A stretch of 64,000 nucleotides of DNA, taken from the NCBI GenBank assembly GCA_900544765.1, contig UQWI01000003.1, positions 139,741 through 203,740 on the forward strand, in the 5' to 3' direction. The position numbers and the translations under genes are program-made. Below are positions 23,842-32,384 of this stretch, one piece after another. This stretch comes from an uncultured Eubacteriales bacterium. Its GTDB lineage: Bacteria > Bacillota > Clostridia > Oscillospirales > Oscillospiraceae. The first letter of the stretch is position 1. Each line of letters starts with the position of its first letter. The notes below the pieces were generated by a model. It was not told where the DNA came from and did no database searches. It saw only the letters and a list, made by a program, of their open reading frames with translations.

Positions 23842-24260
23842 TGCGCGGCCTCCTTTCTCTGCTTTCCGGCGATGTTCTCGTCGCGCTTTTCCACCAGCTC
23901 GGCGAGGGGCGTGACCAGGATCTGCCCCTTGCCCTGGGTCTCCAGCAGGTTCTCGGGCAGGAACAGCCGCTTGGAGGTGTCAAGGCCCTCGAAGTCTATG
24001 CCCAGCAGCTCGTTTAGCTCCAGCTCCGGCCAGCGCGCGGCCTCGTCGTAGACGTCCGCTATGCTGGGGACGCTCTGCTCGCCCAGCACATAGTAGGATT
24101 CCACGGCGGGGTCTACCGCATAGTCCCAGGAGATGCGCAGCTGCCCGTCCGTCTGCCAGAAGGCGTGTATCATGACAAGCTGACGCCCGTCATGCCGCAT
24201 GCGCAGCGCGGTTGGGACTATCTCTCCCTTCGTTATCTGAATTTGCTTGTACTCCTGCAT
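23838..24260 (-). CDS. Hydrogenase subunit NuoC/MbhK-like
   Basis: 140-residue soluble subunit of the peripheral arm, corresponding to the complex I 30-kDa subunit in a short form. The conserved NuoC-like block PSIADVYDEAARWPELELNE is near residues 86-105, followed by LLGIDFEGL where NuoC has the DxxGIxFxGHPDLR-type motif. AGGAGGT stands 6 bp before the ATG. ATGA overlap with the large subunit. There is a 70-bp gap to hypE upstream, the largest gap inside the operon. Confidence 0.88.
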   Translation of the reverse strand: MQEYKQIQITKGEIVPTALRMRHDGRQLVMIHAFWQTDGQLRISWDYAVDPAVESYYVLGEQSVPSIADVYDEAARWPELELNELLGIDFEGLDTSKRLFLPENLLETQGKGQILVTPLAELVEKRDENIAGKQRKEAAQ

Positions 24261-24330
24261 TTTGACCTCCTATTCATTTATTAGTTAAAGTGTGCAATAT
24301 CGTTTCAAGCCGCTATATGCGGCCCTATCC

Positions 24331-25323
24331 TCAGCATATCCTGGGCAGCTGCGCGCCGGAGAGCTTCCTGAGCACCCTGGCCCCGCCGGTGCGCGTATTC
24401 AATATGACGCGCCTGCCCTCGGTGACGCGGCCTATGATTGCGGCGTCCGCCCCCAGGGGGTGCGACTTCATCGCGTCCAGCGCTGTCTGAGCCGTCTCCT
24501 GCGGCACGACGCACAGCATTTTACCCTCGTTGGCGCTGTACAGCGGGTCGAGCCCCAGCAGCGCGCAGGCGGCCGCCACGCTGCGCCGCACGGGTATGTC
24601 CCACTCGTTGAGCTCTATGCCCAGCCCAGCGCTCTCGGCGAACTCGCAGAGCGTGGTGGCTACACCGCCGCGCGTCGGGTCGCGCAGCACGCGCACGTTC
24701 GCGCCGGAGGCCAGCACGGCCTCCGCCAGGCCGTTCAGGGCCGCGCCGTCGCTCTTTACCTCCCCGTCCATCATCTCGCCGCGCGCGAGCATCACGGCCG
24801 TGCCGTGGTCTCCCGCCGTGCCGGAGAGCAGCACCGCGTCGCCGGGGCGCATGGCCTCGGGGGCTAGGCCGGGATATTTGACAATGCCTATACCGGCCGT
24901 GTTGATGTAAAGCCCGTCCCCCCTGCCGCGCTCGACCACCTTTGTGTCGCCGGTCACTATCTGCACCCCGGCCTCGCGGGCCGCCGCCGCGGCGCTGAAC
25001 ACGACCCGGCGCAGCGTCTCCGCCGGCAAGCCCTCCTCTATGATGAGCGACAGGCTCAGATACATCGGCTGCGCGCCGCACATGGCGAGGTCGTTCACCG
25101 TGCCGCACACGGCCAGCTTGCCTATGTCCCCGCCCGGGAACTCCAGCGGCGTCACCACAAAGCTGTCCGTGGAAAACGCCAGCTGCTCCCCTCCCGGGAT
25201 GAGCGCTCCGTCGCCCAGCGCGTTCAGTGCGCTGTTGCCGAAGGCGGGGAGGATTATCTCCTCTATCAGCGCGGAGGTCTTTCTGCCCCCGCTGCCGTAA
25301 TCGAGTGTTATGATGTCGTCCAT
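24331..25323 (-). CDS. hypE: Hydrogenase maturation protein HypE
   Basis: 330-residue ATP-dependent dehydratase that converts the S-carbamoyl group on its own C-terminal Cys into the thiocyanate that becomes the CN ligand of the Fe site. The C-terminus is exactly the required PRIC. The N-terminal DYGSGGRKT and VNDLAMCGA motifs fit the PurM-type ATP site, and DPTRGGVATTLCE lies near residue 227. I chose ATG 25323, since HypE begins a few residues before DYGSGG; the longer frame reads into hypD antisense-like sequence. 5 bp after hypD. Confidence 0.95.
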   Translation of the reverse strand: MDDIITLDYGSGGRKTSALIEEIILPAFGNSALNALGDGALIPGGEQLAFSTDSFVVTPLEFPGGDIGKLAVCGTVNDLAMCGAQPMYLSLSLIIEEGLPAETLRRVVFSAAAAAREAGVQIVTGDTKVVERGRGDGLYINTAGIGIVKYPGLAPEAMRPGDAVLLSGTAGDHGTAVMLARGEMMDGEVKSDGAALNGLAEAVLASGANVRVLRDPTRGGVATTLCEFAESAGLGIELNEWDIPVRRSVAAACALLGLDPLYSANEGKMLCVVPQETAQTALDAMKSHPLGADAAIIGRVTEGRRVILNTRTGGARVLRKLSGAQLPRIC

Positions 25324-25328
25324 AAGGG

Positions 25329-26387
25329 TCACTCCATGTACTTGTAGGCCGCCGCGCAGGCGCCTTCGCTGGAGACCATGCAAGGTCCCAGTGGGTCGTC
25401 GGGCGTACACACGCGCTCGAACATAGGGCAGTCCGCCGGGTGGATGCGTCCGGTTATTACGTCGCCGCAGCGGCAGGGCGTGGCCTCCACGGCCGGATGT
25501 ATCGTTATTTCAAAGCGCCTCTCGGCGTCAAAGTCCGCAAATTCGTCTCTGAGCGCAAGGCCGCTGCGCTCTATCCCGCCCAGGCCGCGCCACATGTCGC
25601 GCCTCGGCGTAAACACGCGCTCTATGGCCTCCTGGGCCAGCGCGTTTCCGCCGCCGGACACCGCGCGGCCGTAGTCGTTGACCAGCGCCGGCTCGCCCCG
25701 CGCCAGCATGTCCAGCAGGTGGCAGACAGCCAGCAGTATGTCCTGCGGCTCGAACCCCGCGACCGCCGCAGGCAGGCCGTACTCCGCAGGCAGGAACGCG
25801 AACTCCTCCGCGCCCGTTATTACCGCCACATGTCCCGGGCAGATGAACCCGTCCACGTCAAAGCCATCTGCGGCTATGAGCGCGCGCAGCGCCGGCTCCA
25901 CGCGCTTGAGCATGGAGAACACGCTGAAATTGCCTGTCCCCCTCCGGCGGGCCTCCATCACGGCCGCCGCCGTCCCGGGTGCGGTGGTCTCAAAGCCCAC
26001 GCCCAGGAAAACGAACTGCCTCTCCGGCTCGGCGCGCGCCATATCCAGCGCGTCCATAGGCGAATACACTATCCTCACGTCCGCGCCGCGCGCCCGGCGG
26101 TGAGCCAGGTCGTCGCCGCACTTTGTACCCGGAACGCGGAGCATGTCACCGTAGGCCGCGATAGTTACGTTCTCACGCCCGGACAGCTCCAGCGCCGCGT
26201 CCATGACCTCGCCCGGCGTCACGCACACCGGGCAGCCTGGCCCGCTGAGCAGCTCCACGCCCTCGGGCAGCAGCCGCTTTATTCCGGCGCGGGCTATGCT
26301 CATCGTGTGCGTGCCGCAGACCTCCATCAGCTTAACGCGCTGCGCCGGCAGGGCGTTTATCCGGAGCAGGATGTCCTCAGAGCGCAT
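25329..26387 (-). CDS. hypD: Hydrogenase maturation protein HypD
   Basis: 352-residue scaffold that, with HypC, assembles the Fe(CN)2CO unit. Diagnostic motifs: MEVCGTHTM (near residue 21), SGPGCPVCVTP (near 48), GVGFETTAP (near 138) and the C-terminal [4Fe-4S] cysteines in the CRCGDVITGRIHPADCPMF stretch (near 305-323). Overlaps the end of hypC by 11 bp, as expected for obligate partners HypC and HypD. Confidence 0.95.
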   Translation of the reverse strand: MRSEDILLRINALPAQRVKLMEVCGTHTMSIARAGIKRLLPEGVELLSGPGCPVCVTPGEVMDAALELSGRENVTIAAYGDMLRVPGTKCGDDLAHRRARGADVRIVYSPMDALDMARAEPERQFVFLGVGFETTAPGTAAAVMEARRRGTGNFSVFSMLKRVEPALRALIAADGFDVDGFICPGHVAVITGAEEFAFLPAEYGLPAAVAGFEPQDILLAVCHLLDMLARGEPALVNDYGRAVSGGGNALAQEAIERVFTPRRDMWRGLGGIERSGLALRDEFADFDAERRFEITIHPAVEATPCRCGDVITGRIHPADCPMFERVCTPDDPLGPCMVSSEGACAAAYKYME

Positions 26388-26595
26388 TTTGCACCTCAGC
26401 CCAGGCCTCGATGTCCTCCAGCGCCTGCTTTTCCGGCAGACGCTCTATCGCAAAGCCCGCGTGGACTATCACATACTCGCCCACCTTCGGCTCCCTGATG
26501 AAGTCCAGGCGCATCCTCCGGCGCAGGCCCTCCACCTCTCCGACGGCGTCAAGCCCGTCTATCTCAACTATCTTCAGCGGCACCGCCAAGCACAT
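26377..26595 (-). CDS. hypC: Hydrogenase assembly chaperone HypC/HupF
   Basis: 72-residue chaperone that carries the Fe(CN)2CO unit. It starts with the required MCLAVP, whose Cys2 binds the iron, and continues with the family motif GEYVIVHAGFAIERL near residues 38-52. Overlaps the 3' end of hypF by 32 bp and the start of hypD by 11 bp. Confidence 0.95.
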   Translation of the reverse strand: MCLAVPLKIVEIDGLDAVGEVEGLRRRMRLDFIREPKVGEYVIVHAGFAIERLPEKQALEDIEAWAEVQNAL

Positions 26596-28825
26596 AGTTT
26601 GCCTCCAATATCATAAGCTGGCCGAGCGAGATCCCCTCGTCGTTCGCCGACACTCGGCTGTGTGTATAGACCTCCAGCCCCCGCGCGCGCAGCCGCTCCG
26701 GAAGCCGGTTCATTATGTACATGTTCTGGAACACTCCTCCGGACAGCACCACGCGGTGAAGGCCGGTCGCGGCGGCGAGGCGGGCAAGCTGCTCCGCGGC
26801 TGCGCCTATGAGTGTGTTCATAAACCTTGCCGCTATCACGGGCACTTCGACGCCGCCGTCCAGCTCCGATACGAGCGCCCTGACGATCGGCCTCCAGTCG
26901 AGCGTGAGCATTTCCGCGTCATCGCACAGCTCGTACGGGTACGCTCCGCCCTCGCCGATGTTCGCGGCGGCTTCCAGCAGTATCGCGCCCTGCCCCTCGT
27001 ACCCTGCCTTGCGGCGTATGTCCAGTATTGCCGCGACGCCGTCAAACAGCCGGCCCATGCCGGAGCTCTCCGGGCAGTTGACGCCGGTTTGCAGCATCTT
27101 CAACACGGTCTCGTATCCGTCCTCTCCGGCAAAGCGGCCGGTGTCCAGGCCTGAATCGAGCAGCAGCGCCAGTCCGACGCGCCAGATGCCGTCAATCGCC
27201 GCGTCCCCTCCCGCGAGGGCGACGGGGCGCATGGTCCCTACGCGTCTGAAAGCTTTGTACCCTCCGGCAAGCACCTCGGCGCCCCAGATACGCCCGTCCG
27301 AACCGTAGCCGGTGCCGTCCCAGATGAGGCCGAGGCAGTCACCGACCAGGCCGTTGTCCGCCATGCAGGCGGCCATGTGCGCGTGGTGGTGCTGCACCCT
27401 CAGCAGCGGCACGGCGTCGCGCTCCGCGCGCTCCTCGGCGTAGGCGGTGGAGAGATAGTCCGGGTGCATGTCGCAGGCTATTGCCGCCGGTTTTATGTCG
27501 TAGAGCGCCGAGAAGTGGTCTATCTGCCGCTCCCAGTTTTCCAGCGTCTGGACGTTTTTCAGGTCGCCCATGTGCTGGCTGGGGAAGGCGTGCGAGCGCT
27601 TGGAGAGGCAGAAGGACGCCTTCTGCTCCGCTCCGCAGGCCAGGAGCATGTGCTCCACCGGCACACTCACAGGATAGGGCACATACCCGCGCGAGCGCCG
27701 CAGCGGGTAATCGCGGCCGTCATATATGCGTATAAGCGAGTCGTCACACTTCGTGACGATCTCACGGTTATGCAGTAAAAATCCGTCGGCCACCCCGGCC
27801 AGCCCGGCCAGGGCTTCGGCGTTGGAACTGACGATCGGCGTCTCGGATATGTTCGCGCTCGTCATAACGAGGCAGTCTATGTCCCCGCCCATCAGCAAAA
27901 TGTGCAGCGGCGTATACGGCAGCATCACGCCGACGCACGCGTTCTCGCTCAGGTGCGCCAGAGCGCTGGGGTCGCGCTTTTCCAGCAGGACGATGGGCTT
28001 TCTGTACCCCTCCAGCGCCGCCGCCTCGTCCGCGCTCACACGGCAGATGGCGCGCGCGCAGTCCAAATCCCGGCACATCACGGCGAAGGGCTTTTCGTCC
28101 CTGCGCTTGCGCGCGCGCAGCTCGCGCACCGTTTCAGGCTCCGGCAGGCAGGCCAGATGCATGCCTCCCAGCCCCTTCACGCACACTATCTCCCCGGCCC
28201 TGAGCGCGCGGCGCGCCAGCTCTATGGCGTCGCCCGGTACCGCCAGGCCGCGCCCGTCCAGGAAAAAGCACTTCGGGCCGCACACGGGGCAGCAATTCGG
28301 CTGTGCGTGATAGCGCCGGTCGCGTATGTCTGCAAACTCCGCCGCACAGTCGCCGCACATCGGGAAGGCCGCCATCGACGTGCTCGCACGGTCATAGGGT
28401 ACGGACTTTATGATCGTGAACCTCGGCCCGCAGTTGGTGCAGTTGATAAATGGATATTTATACCTGCGGTCTTTTGGGTCAAGCAGCTCCCGCGCACAGT
28501 CAGCGCATATTCCGACATCAGGAGAAACAAGCGTCTCCATGCGCCCCGCGCGCTCGCTCTCTATGATACGAAAACCGCTTAAATCGCGGGCTTCCACATC
28601 GGCATACTTCACGCCTTCGATGAGGGCCAGAGGCGGCGGAGACTTTTTTAAGTCGTCCAAAAAGCGCAAAAGAGCCCCACGCGAGCCGACGAGCTCGAGT
28701 TGGGCCCCGTAAGAGGTATTCCGTATCCAACCGGAAAGTCCATATTTCTCCACCATCTTGTGCACATAGGGACGAAAGCCCACTCCCTGCACGATTCCCC
28801 TAATCTCAATCCTGAAAGCTGCCAC
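26564..28825 (-). CDS. hypF: Carbamoyltransferase HypF
   Basis: 753-residue enzyme that activates carbamoyl phosphate and passes the carbamoyl group to HypE for CN ligand synthesis. Domains in order: acylphosphatase (IRGIVQGVGFRPYVHKM near residue 7), two zinc-finger repeats (CADC with CTNC; CGDC with CPVC, about 105-185), a YrdC-like domain, and a Kae1-like domain (QHHHAHMAACM near 470 and WDGTGYGSDGRIWG near 495). The earliest open start (28888) lies upstream of the -10 box and cannot be used; GTG 28825, or GTG 28834, is likely. First gene of the hyp-hydrogenase operon. Confidence 0.92.
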   Translation of the reverse strand: MAAFRIEIRGIVQGVGFRPYVHKMVEKYGLSGWIRNTSYGAQLELVGSRGALLRFLDDLKKSPPPLALIEGVKYADVEARDLSGFRIIESERAGRMETLVSPDVGICADCARELLDPKDRRYKYPFINCTNCGPRFTIIKSVPYDRASTSMAAFPMCGDCAAEFADIRDRRYHAQPNCCPVCGPKCFFLDGRGLAVPGDAIELARRALRAGEIVCVKGLGGMHLACLPEPETVRELRARKRRDEKPFAVMCRDLDCARAICRVSADEAAALEGYRKPIVLLEKRDPSALAHLSENACVGVMLPYTPLHILLMGGDIDCLVMTSANISETPIVSSNAEALAGLAGVADGFLLHNREIVTKCDDSLIRIYDGRDYPLRRSRGYVPYPVSVPVEHMLLACGAEQKASFCLSKRSHAFPSQHMGDLKNVQTLENWERQIDHFSALYDIKPAAIACDMHPDYLSTAYAEERAERDAVPLLRVQHHHAHMAACMADNGLVGDCLGLIWDGTGYGSDGRIWGAEVLAGGYKAFRRVGTMRPVALAGGDAAIDGIWRVGLALLLDSGLDTGRFAGEDGYETVLKMLQTGVNCPESSGMGRLFDGVAAILDIRRKAGYEGQGAILLEAAANIGEGGAYPYELCDDAEMLTLDWRPIVRALVSELDGGVEVPVIAARFMNTLIGAAAEQLARLAAATGLHRVVLSGGVFQNMYIMNRLPERLRARGLEVYTHSRVSANDEGISLGQLMILEANYVLGGAAEDS

Positions 28826-28870
28826 CGACGCCACCTCACCGACCCAGCGCCTGTTATATCTATCCCGTTT

Positions 28871-28899
28871 ATTGTACCACCTCAGCACGCGTATGTCAA
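28871..28899 (-). promoter_or_regulatory. Consensus promoter of the hyp-hydrogenase operon
   Basis: On the minus strand TTGACA (28894-28899), 17-bp spacer, TACAAT (28871-28876). Transcription should begin near 28864, giving a short leader before hypF. The whole 13-kb run to 15784 has no other obvious promoter or terminator. Confidence 0.85.
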
Positions 28900-28910
28900 T
28901 AATTTAACAT
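28893..28910. promoter_or_regulatory. Probable Rex operator over the -35 of the hyp-hydrogenase promoter
   Basis: An 18-bp dyad: on the minus strand ATGTTAA, ATTA, TTGACAT. It matches the clostridial Rex consensus TTGTTAAN4TTAACAA at 11 of 14 fixed positions, and contains the -35 hexamer. Rex released by high NADH/NAD+ would then allow hydrogenase expression. The Rex gene is present at 48282-48953. Inference, not shown. Confidence 0.65.
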
Positions 28911-29365
28911 CATTGCGTCGCGTAAATTTTTGTGTGTTAATTTTGCACTTTCCGCATCCAACTTGTATTTAAACAGCATTTGAATTGGTATATTTTATAA
29001 AATATAGCTTTAATAGTAATTATGAGCTCCGCAGAAGCGCTAGCTATATATTGCCAAATATGCCGTTGGTAAGAACAAAGTTAATAATATAACGATGCAA
29101 TTTTAGATTTTGATATGGCAATCGCTCTTGAATACCTGCAATTTCATAGTTAAAAACTTCCGTTAGTGCCGCTTTATTAAGCTCCACTGCCAACATGTCA
29201 GGCTGTGCCGGTTCTTATAAGAAGGTGCCTTTACGCTAAAAAGTAAAATGTTCGCAAATTCTCATCATTATGTAGCAGCGCATTTCCCCCGAAGCTATCC
29301 TAGGTATATAGACTCTTTCTATCTCTGTGCCGTAAGCTAACAGCGGAAGGTGTACCGCAAAATAC
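28911..29365. other. AT-rich intergenic region between hypF promoter and tRNA-Ala
   Basis: About 450 bp, much more AT-rich than the rest of the window. The only coding-like object is the 50-codon minus-strand ORF at 29044-29196. No RNA gene, repeat or operator is evident otherwise. The composition suggests old inserted DNA or decaying sequence. Confidence 0.5.
29044..29196 (-). CDS. Possible 50-residue protein or gene remnant
   Basis: ATG-started frame encoding MLAVELNKAALTEVFNYEIA and continuing through KLHRYIINFVLTNGIFGNI, with balanced protein-like composition in an AT-rich setting. There is no clear ribosome binding site. It may be the surviving end of a lost gene. I do not recognise it. 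Confidence 0.25.
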   Translation of the reverse strand: MLAVELNKAALTEVFNYEIAGIQERLPYQNLKLHRYIINFVLTNGIFGNI

Positions 29366-29399
29366 ATAAAAAAACTCGCCTCAAAAAATGAGGCGAGTT
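29366..29399 (-). terminator. Intrinsic terminator after tRNA-Ala
   Basis: AACTCGCCTCA (29373-29383) pairs with TGAGGCGAGTT (29389-29399); on the minus strand a run of seven T follows. Confidence 0.92.
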
Positions 29400-29423
29400 A
29401 AAAAACGTTTTTCCCTAACGTTT

Positions 29424-29499
<76 letters not shown>

Positions 29500-29625
29500 A
29501 GGTTGCGAAAAACGTTTATTTTATAAAGTTGTGCGCACTGGAATGCCCGGCAGTACCAGACAAGCTGTGCCGCAGTGGAGCTTCATTCGCTCCAGGCGGT
29601 GTGGCCTCCCGCGCGGTGCTTGATT

Positions 29626-29654
29626 ATAATAGCAGAAGCTTCGGCATTTGTCAA
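29626..29654 (-). promoter_or_regulatory. Promoter of tRNA-Ala
   Basis: On the minus strand TTGACA (29649-29654), 17-bp spacer, TATTAT (29626-29631). The 5' leader before the tRNA would be about 120 nt. Confidence 0.8.
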
Positions 29655-29849
29655 GAAGTTTTTTCGAGTTTTTTATTTTTCTTTCTCAACGTAATTTCTG
29701 ACGCAATGCCCGGCTAAGTGGGGCCGATGTCCACCCCTGCATATCCGCTTTGCGTGAGGCGGCGACCGGTGACGGCGCAGGTCCCATGTACATACCGCGC
29801 GGTACACCTCGCTCAGTGTGCTGGCTGCATGGGATATAAGAGCATATAA

Positions 29850-29883
29850 AAAAGCACTTGCGGACTAAACCGCAAGTGCTTTT
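29850..29883 (-). terminator. Intrinsic terminator of pheST
   Basis: AAAAGCACTTGCGG (29850-29863) pairs with CCGCAAGTGCTTTT (29870-29883), with a T-run on the minus strand. It lies 17 bp after the pheT stop. Confidence 0.92.
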
Positions 29884-29899
29884 CGCTGTCGTAAGGTGC

Positions 29900-32311
29900 T
29901 CATCTGAGCTTGACGCCGTATTCGGCCTCAAGCGCGTTGAGTATATCCGCAACGGCCTCGTCGGCGTGGCTGTCGGTGAGGGTCTGGTCCTCAGCGCGCA
30001 GGGCCAGGGAGAAGCTGATGCTCTTCTTGCCCTCGGGGATGTTCGCGCCCTTGTAGACGTCAAACACCTCGACGCTCTTGAGGTAGTCGCCGCCGGCCTT
30101 TTTGATGCACTTGGCCAGCTCGCCTGCGGTGAGCGCGTCGTCGCAGATGACGGAGATGTCGCGCATGACGGCCGGGAAGCGCGGCAGCGGGGTGTAATAG
30201 ACCTCGGTGGTACGGCTCTCGAACATGGCCGGGAAGTCCAGCTCGGCGGCGTAGAGCTCGTCATTCACGCCGTAGTTCCTGGCGACCAGCGGGTGCACCT
30301 GGCCGAACAGGCCGAGGTACTTCCCACCGGCGTAAACTGCGGCGCAGCGGCCGGGGTGATAGCTCGGGTTGTCCTTGACGGGGACGTACTCCACGTCCTG
30401 GATGCGCAGGGCGTCTAGCAGCTCTTCAACCGTGCCCTTGAGGGTGTAGAAGTCCATGTCCCCGCCGTAAGCGCCCAGCGTGAGCACCTTGGGCTCGTCG
30501 GCCAGGCCGTCGGCGCGCTGCTTATACACCTTGGCAAACTCGTAGAGCTTTACGTCCTTGTTGCGATAGTTCCAGTTGCGCGCGAGCACTTCGAGCATGC
30601 TGGGCAGCGTAGTAGTGCGCATGCAGCTGGTGTCCTCGCCCAGGGGATTCAGGATGCGGATGGGGTCACGCTTCGGGTCGTTCTCCGGCAGGCGTATCAT
30701 GTCCCAGCCGGCGGGGCTGTAGAAGGAATAAGTGATAATGCCGTCATAGCCGCAGGCACGGCAGACTTCGCCCAGGGTGCGTTCGGCCACCTGCTCGGGG
30801 GTGTAACCACCGGACTTGGTGCCGGAGTCCTCCATCATCGTGGCCGGGATATTGTCGAAGCCGTAGATGCGGGCAACCTCTTCGGCGAAGTCGTTCTGCG
30901 TGTACTTGGCGTCGATATCGAGGCGCCAGCTGGGAACAGTGACGGTGTTTCCGTCAAGCTTGAAGCCGAGGTCGGTGAGTATCTTGCGCATGGTGCCGCC
31001 GTCGATGTCGGTGCCGAGTATCCAGTTGACGCGGTCGACGTCCAGCTCACGCACCAGCGGCGCAGGGGGATTCGGGAACACGTCGACAATGCCGTCCACG
31101 ACCTCGCCCGCACCCAGCAGCTCGACCAGCTCGCAGGCGCGGTTGACGGCCTGCATGGTCAGATAGGGGTCCAATCCCTTCTCGTAGTGCGCGGAGGCGT
31201 CGGTGCGCATGTTCAGCGCGGCGGCGGTGCGGCGGATGCTGGTACCGTTGAAGTTTGCGCTCTCGAAGAGGACCATCTTGGTGTCCTCGGTTATCTCGGA
31301 GTTCTCGCCGCCCATGACGCCGGCCAGGCCAACGGGCTTGTGCTCGTCGCAGATGCAGAGCATGCTGGTGTTCAGCTTGCGCTCGTTGCCGTCCAGGGTG
31401 CGGCAGGTCTCGCCCTCGCGCGCAGTGCGCACGATGATGTGGCCGCCCTCCACACAGGAGAAGTCGAAGGCGTGCATCGGCTGGCCGTACTCCATCATGA
31501 CGTAGTTTGTTATGTCAACTATATTGTTGATGGGACGCATGCCCATGGCCGAGATGCGCTCGCGCATCCACTTCGGCGAGGGCTCTATCTTGATGTTGCG
31601 CACCATGCGCGCGGTGTAACGCGGGCAGAGCTCGGGGTTCTCGACGTCGACCTTCACGAGCTCGTTGATGTCGCCGCCGCTGCCCTTGACTACGGGCTCG
31701 TGGAGCTTGAGCGGCTTCTGGAAGGTGACGGAGGCCTCGCGGGCCAGGCCGATGACGGAGAGGCAGTCGGGGCGGTTCGGAGTAATCTCGAACTCCACGA
31801 CGTGGTCGTCGCGGCCTATGACGGGGACTATGTCGTCGCCCGGCTTGCAGGGCTCCTGGAGGATGAAGAGGCCGTCCTCAATGGCGTAGGGGAAGTCGTG
31901 CAGCGTGAGGCCGAGCTCCTTGATGGAGCACATCATGCCCTCGCTGAGCGCGTCGTGGAAGGTGGTGGTGCCGATGGTCACGCCGCCGGGCAGGGTCGCG
32001 CCGTCGAGCGCCACGGGCACGAGGTCGCCGACCTTCTGGTTCTGCGCGCCGGTGACAATCTGGAGCAGCCTGCTGCCGCCCACGTCGACCTTGCAGTTCC
32101 AGAGGGTGTGCTTGCCGCTGTCCCCTGCGTCCCAGAGCAGGTCCATCTGCACTATCTTGCCGACGACGACGCGGCTTATGCCCTCGCCCATGTAGTGCGT
32201 GCCCTCGACCTTGCTGCCGGACATGGTCATGGCCTCGGCGAACTCGTGGTCGTTTTTCTCCTCAAGGCTCACATCTACGAACTCGTTGAGCCACTTTCTT
32301 GAAAGATTCAT
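29900..32311 (-). CDS. pheT: Phenylalanyl-tRNA synthetase beta subunit
   Basis: 803-residue beta subunit, full length. Order of domains: N-terminal region, tRNA-binding OB fold (about 40-155), B3/B4 editing domain (about 210-380), B5 DNA-binding-like domain (about 405-480), a core that mimics the catalytic domain, and the C-terminal ferredoxin-fold anticodon-binding domain (about 705-803, with PRFPAVMRDISV near 712). It forms the alpha2-beta2 enzyme with PheS and edits Tyr-tRNA(Phe). 73 bp after pheS in the same T-box-controlled transcript. Confidence 0.97.
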   Translation of the reverse strand: MNLSRKWLNEFVDVSLEEKNDHEFAEAMTMSGSKVEGTHYMGEGISRVVVGKIVQMDLLWDAGDSGKHTLWNCKVDVGGSRLLQIVTGAQNQKVGDLVPVALDGATLPGGVTIGTTTFHDALSEGMMCSIKELGLTLHDFPYAIEDGLFILQEPCKPGDDIVPVIGRDDHVVEFEITPNRPDCLSVIGLAREASVTFQKPLKLHEPVVKGSGGDINELVKVDVENPELCPRYTARMVRNIKIEPSPKWMRERISAMGMRPINNIVDITNYVMMEYGQPMHAFDFSCVEGGHIIVRTAREGETCRTLDGNERKLNTSMLCICDEHKPVGLAGVMGGENSEITEDTKMVLFESANFNGTSIRRTAAALNMRTDASAHYEKGLDPYLTMQAVNRACELVELLGAGEVVDGIVDVFPNPPAPLVRELDVDRVNWILGTDIDGGTMRKILTDLGFKLDGNTVTVPSWRLDIDAKYTQNDFAEEVARIYGFDNIPATMMEDSGTKSGGYTPEQVAERTLGEVCRACGYDGIITYSFYSPAGWDMIRLPENDPKRDPIRILNPLGEDTSCMRTTTLPSMLEVLARNWNYRNKDVKLYEFAKVYKQRADGLADEPKVLTLGAYGGDMDFYTLKGTVEELLDALRIQDVEYVPVKDNPSYHPGRCAAVYAGGKYLGLFGQVHPLVARNYGVNDELYAAELDFPAMFESRTTEVYYTPLPRFPAVMRDISVICDDALTAGELAKCIKKAGGDYLKSVEVFDVYKGANIPEGKKSISFSLALRAEDQTLTDSHADEAVADILNALEAEYGVKLR

Positions 32312-32384
32312 ATATCAAATACTCCTTTACAGGCCTTAAATCTAGGTTGCAATCCGTCAGGCCGCAGCGGGGCGGCCGGTAGCT

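Noticed and set aside
28826..28888. Earliest ATG-type start for hypF at 28888
   Set aside because: It lies upstream of the -10 box of the operon promoter and is not transcribed.
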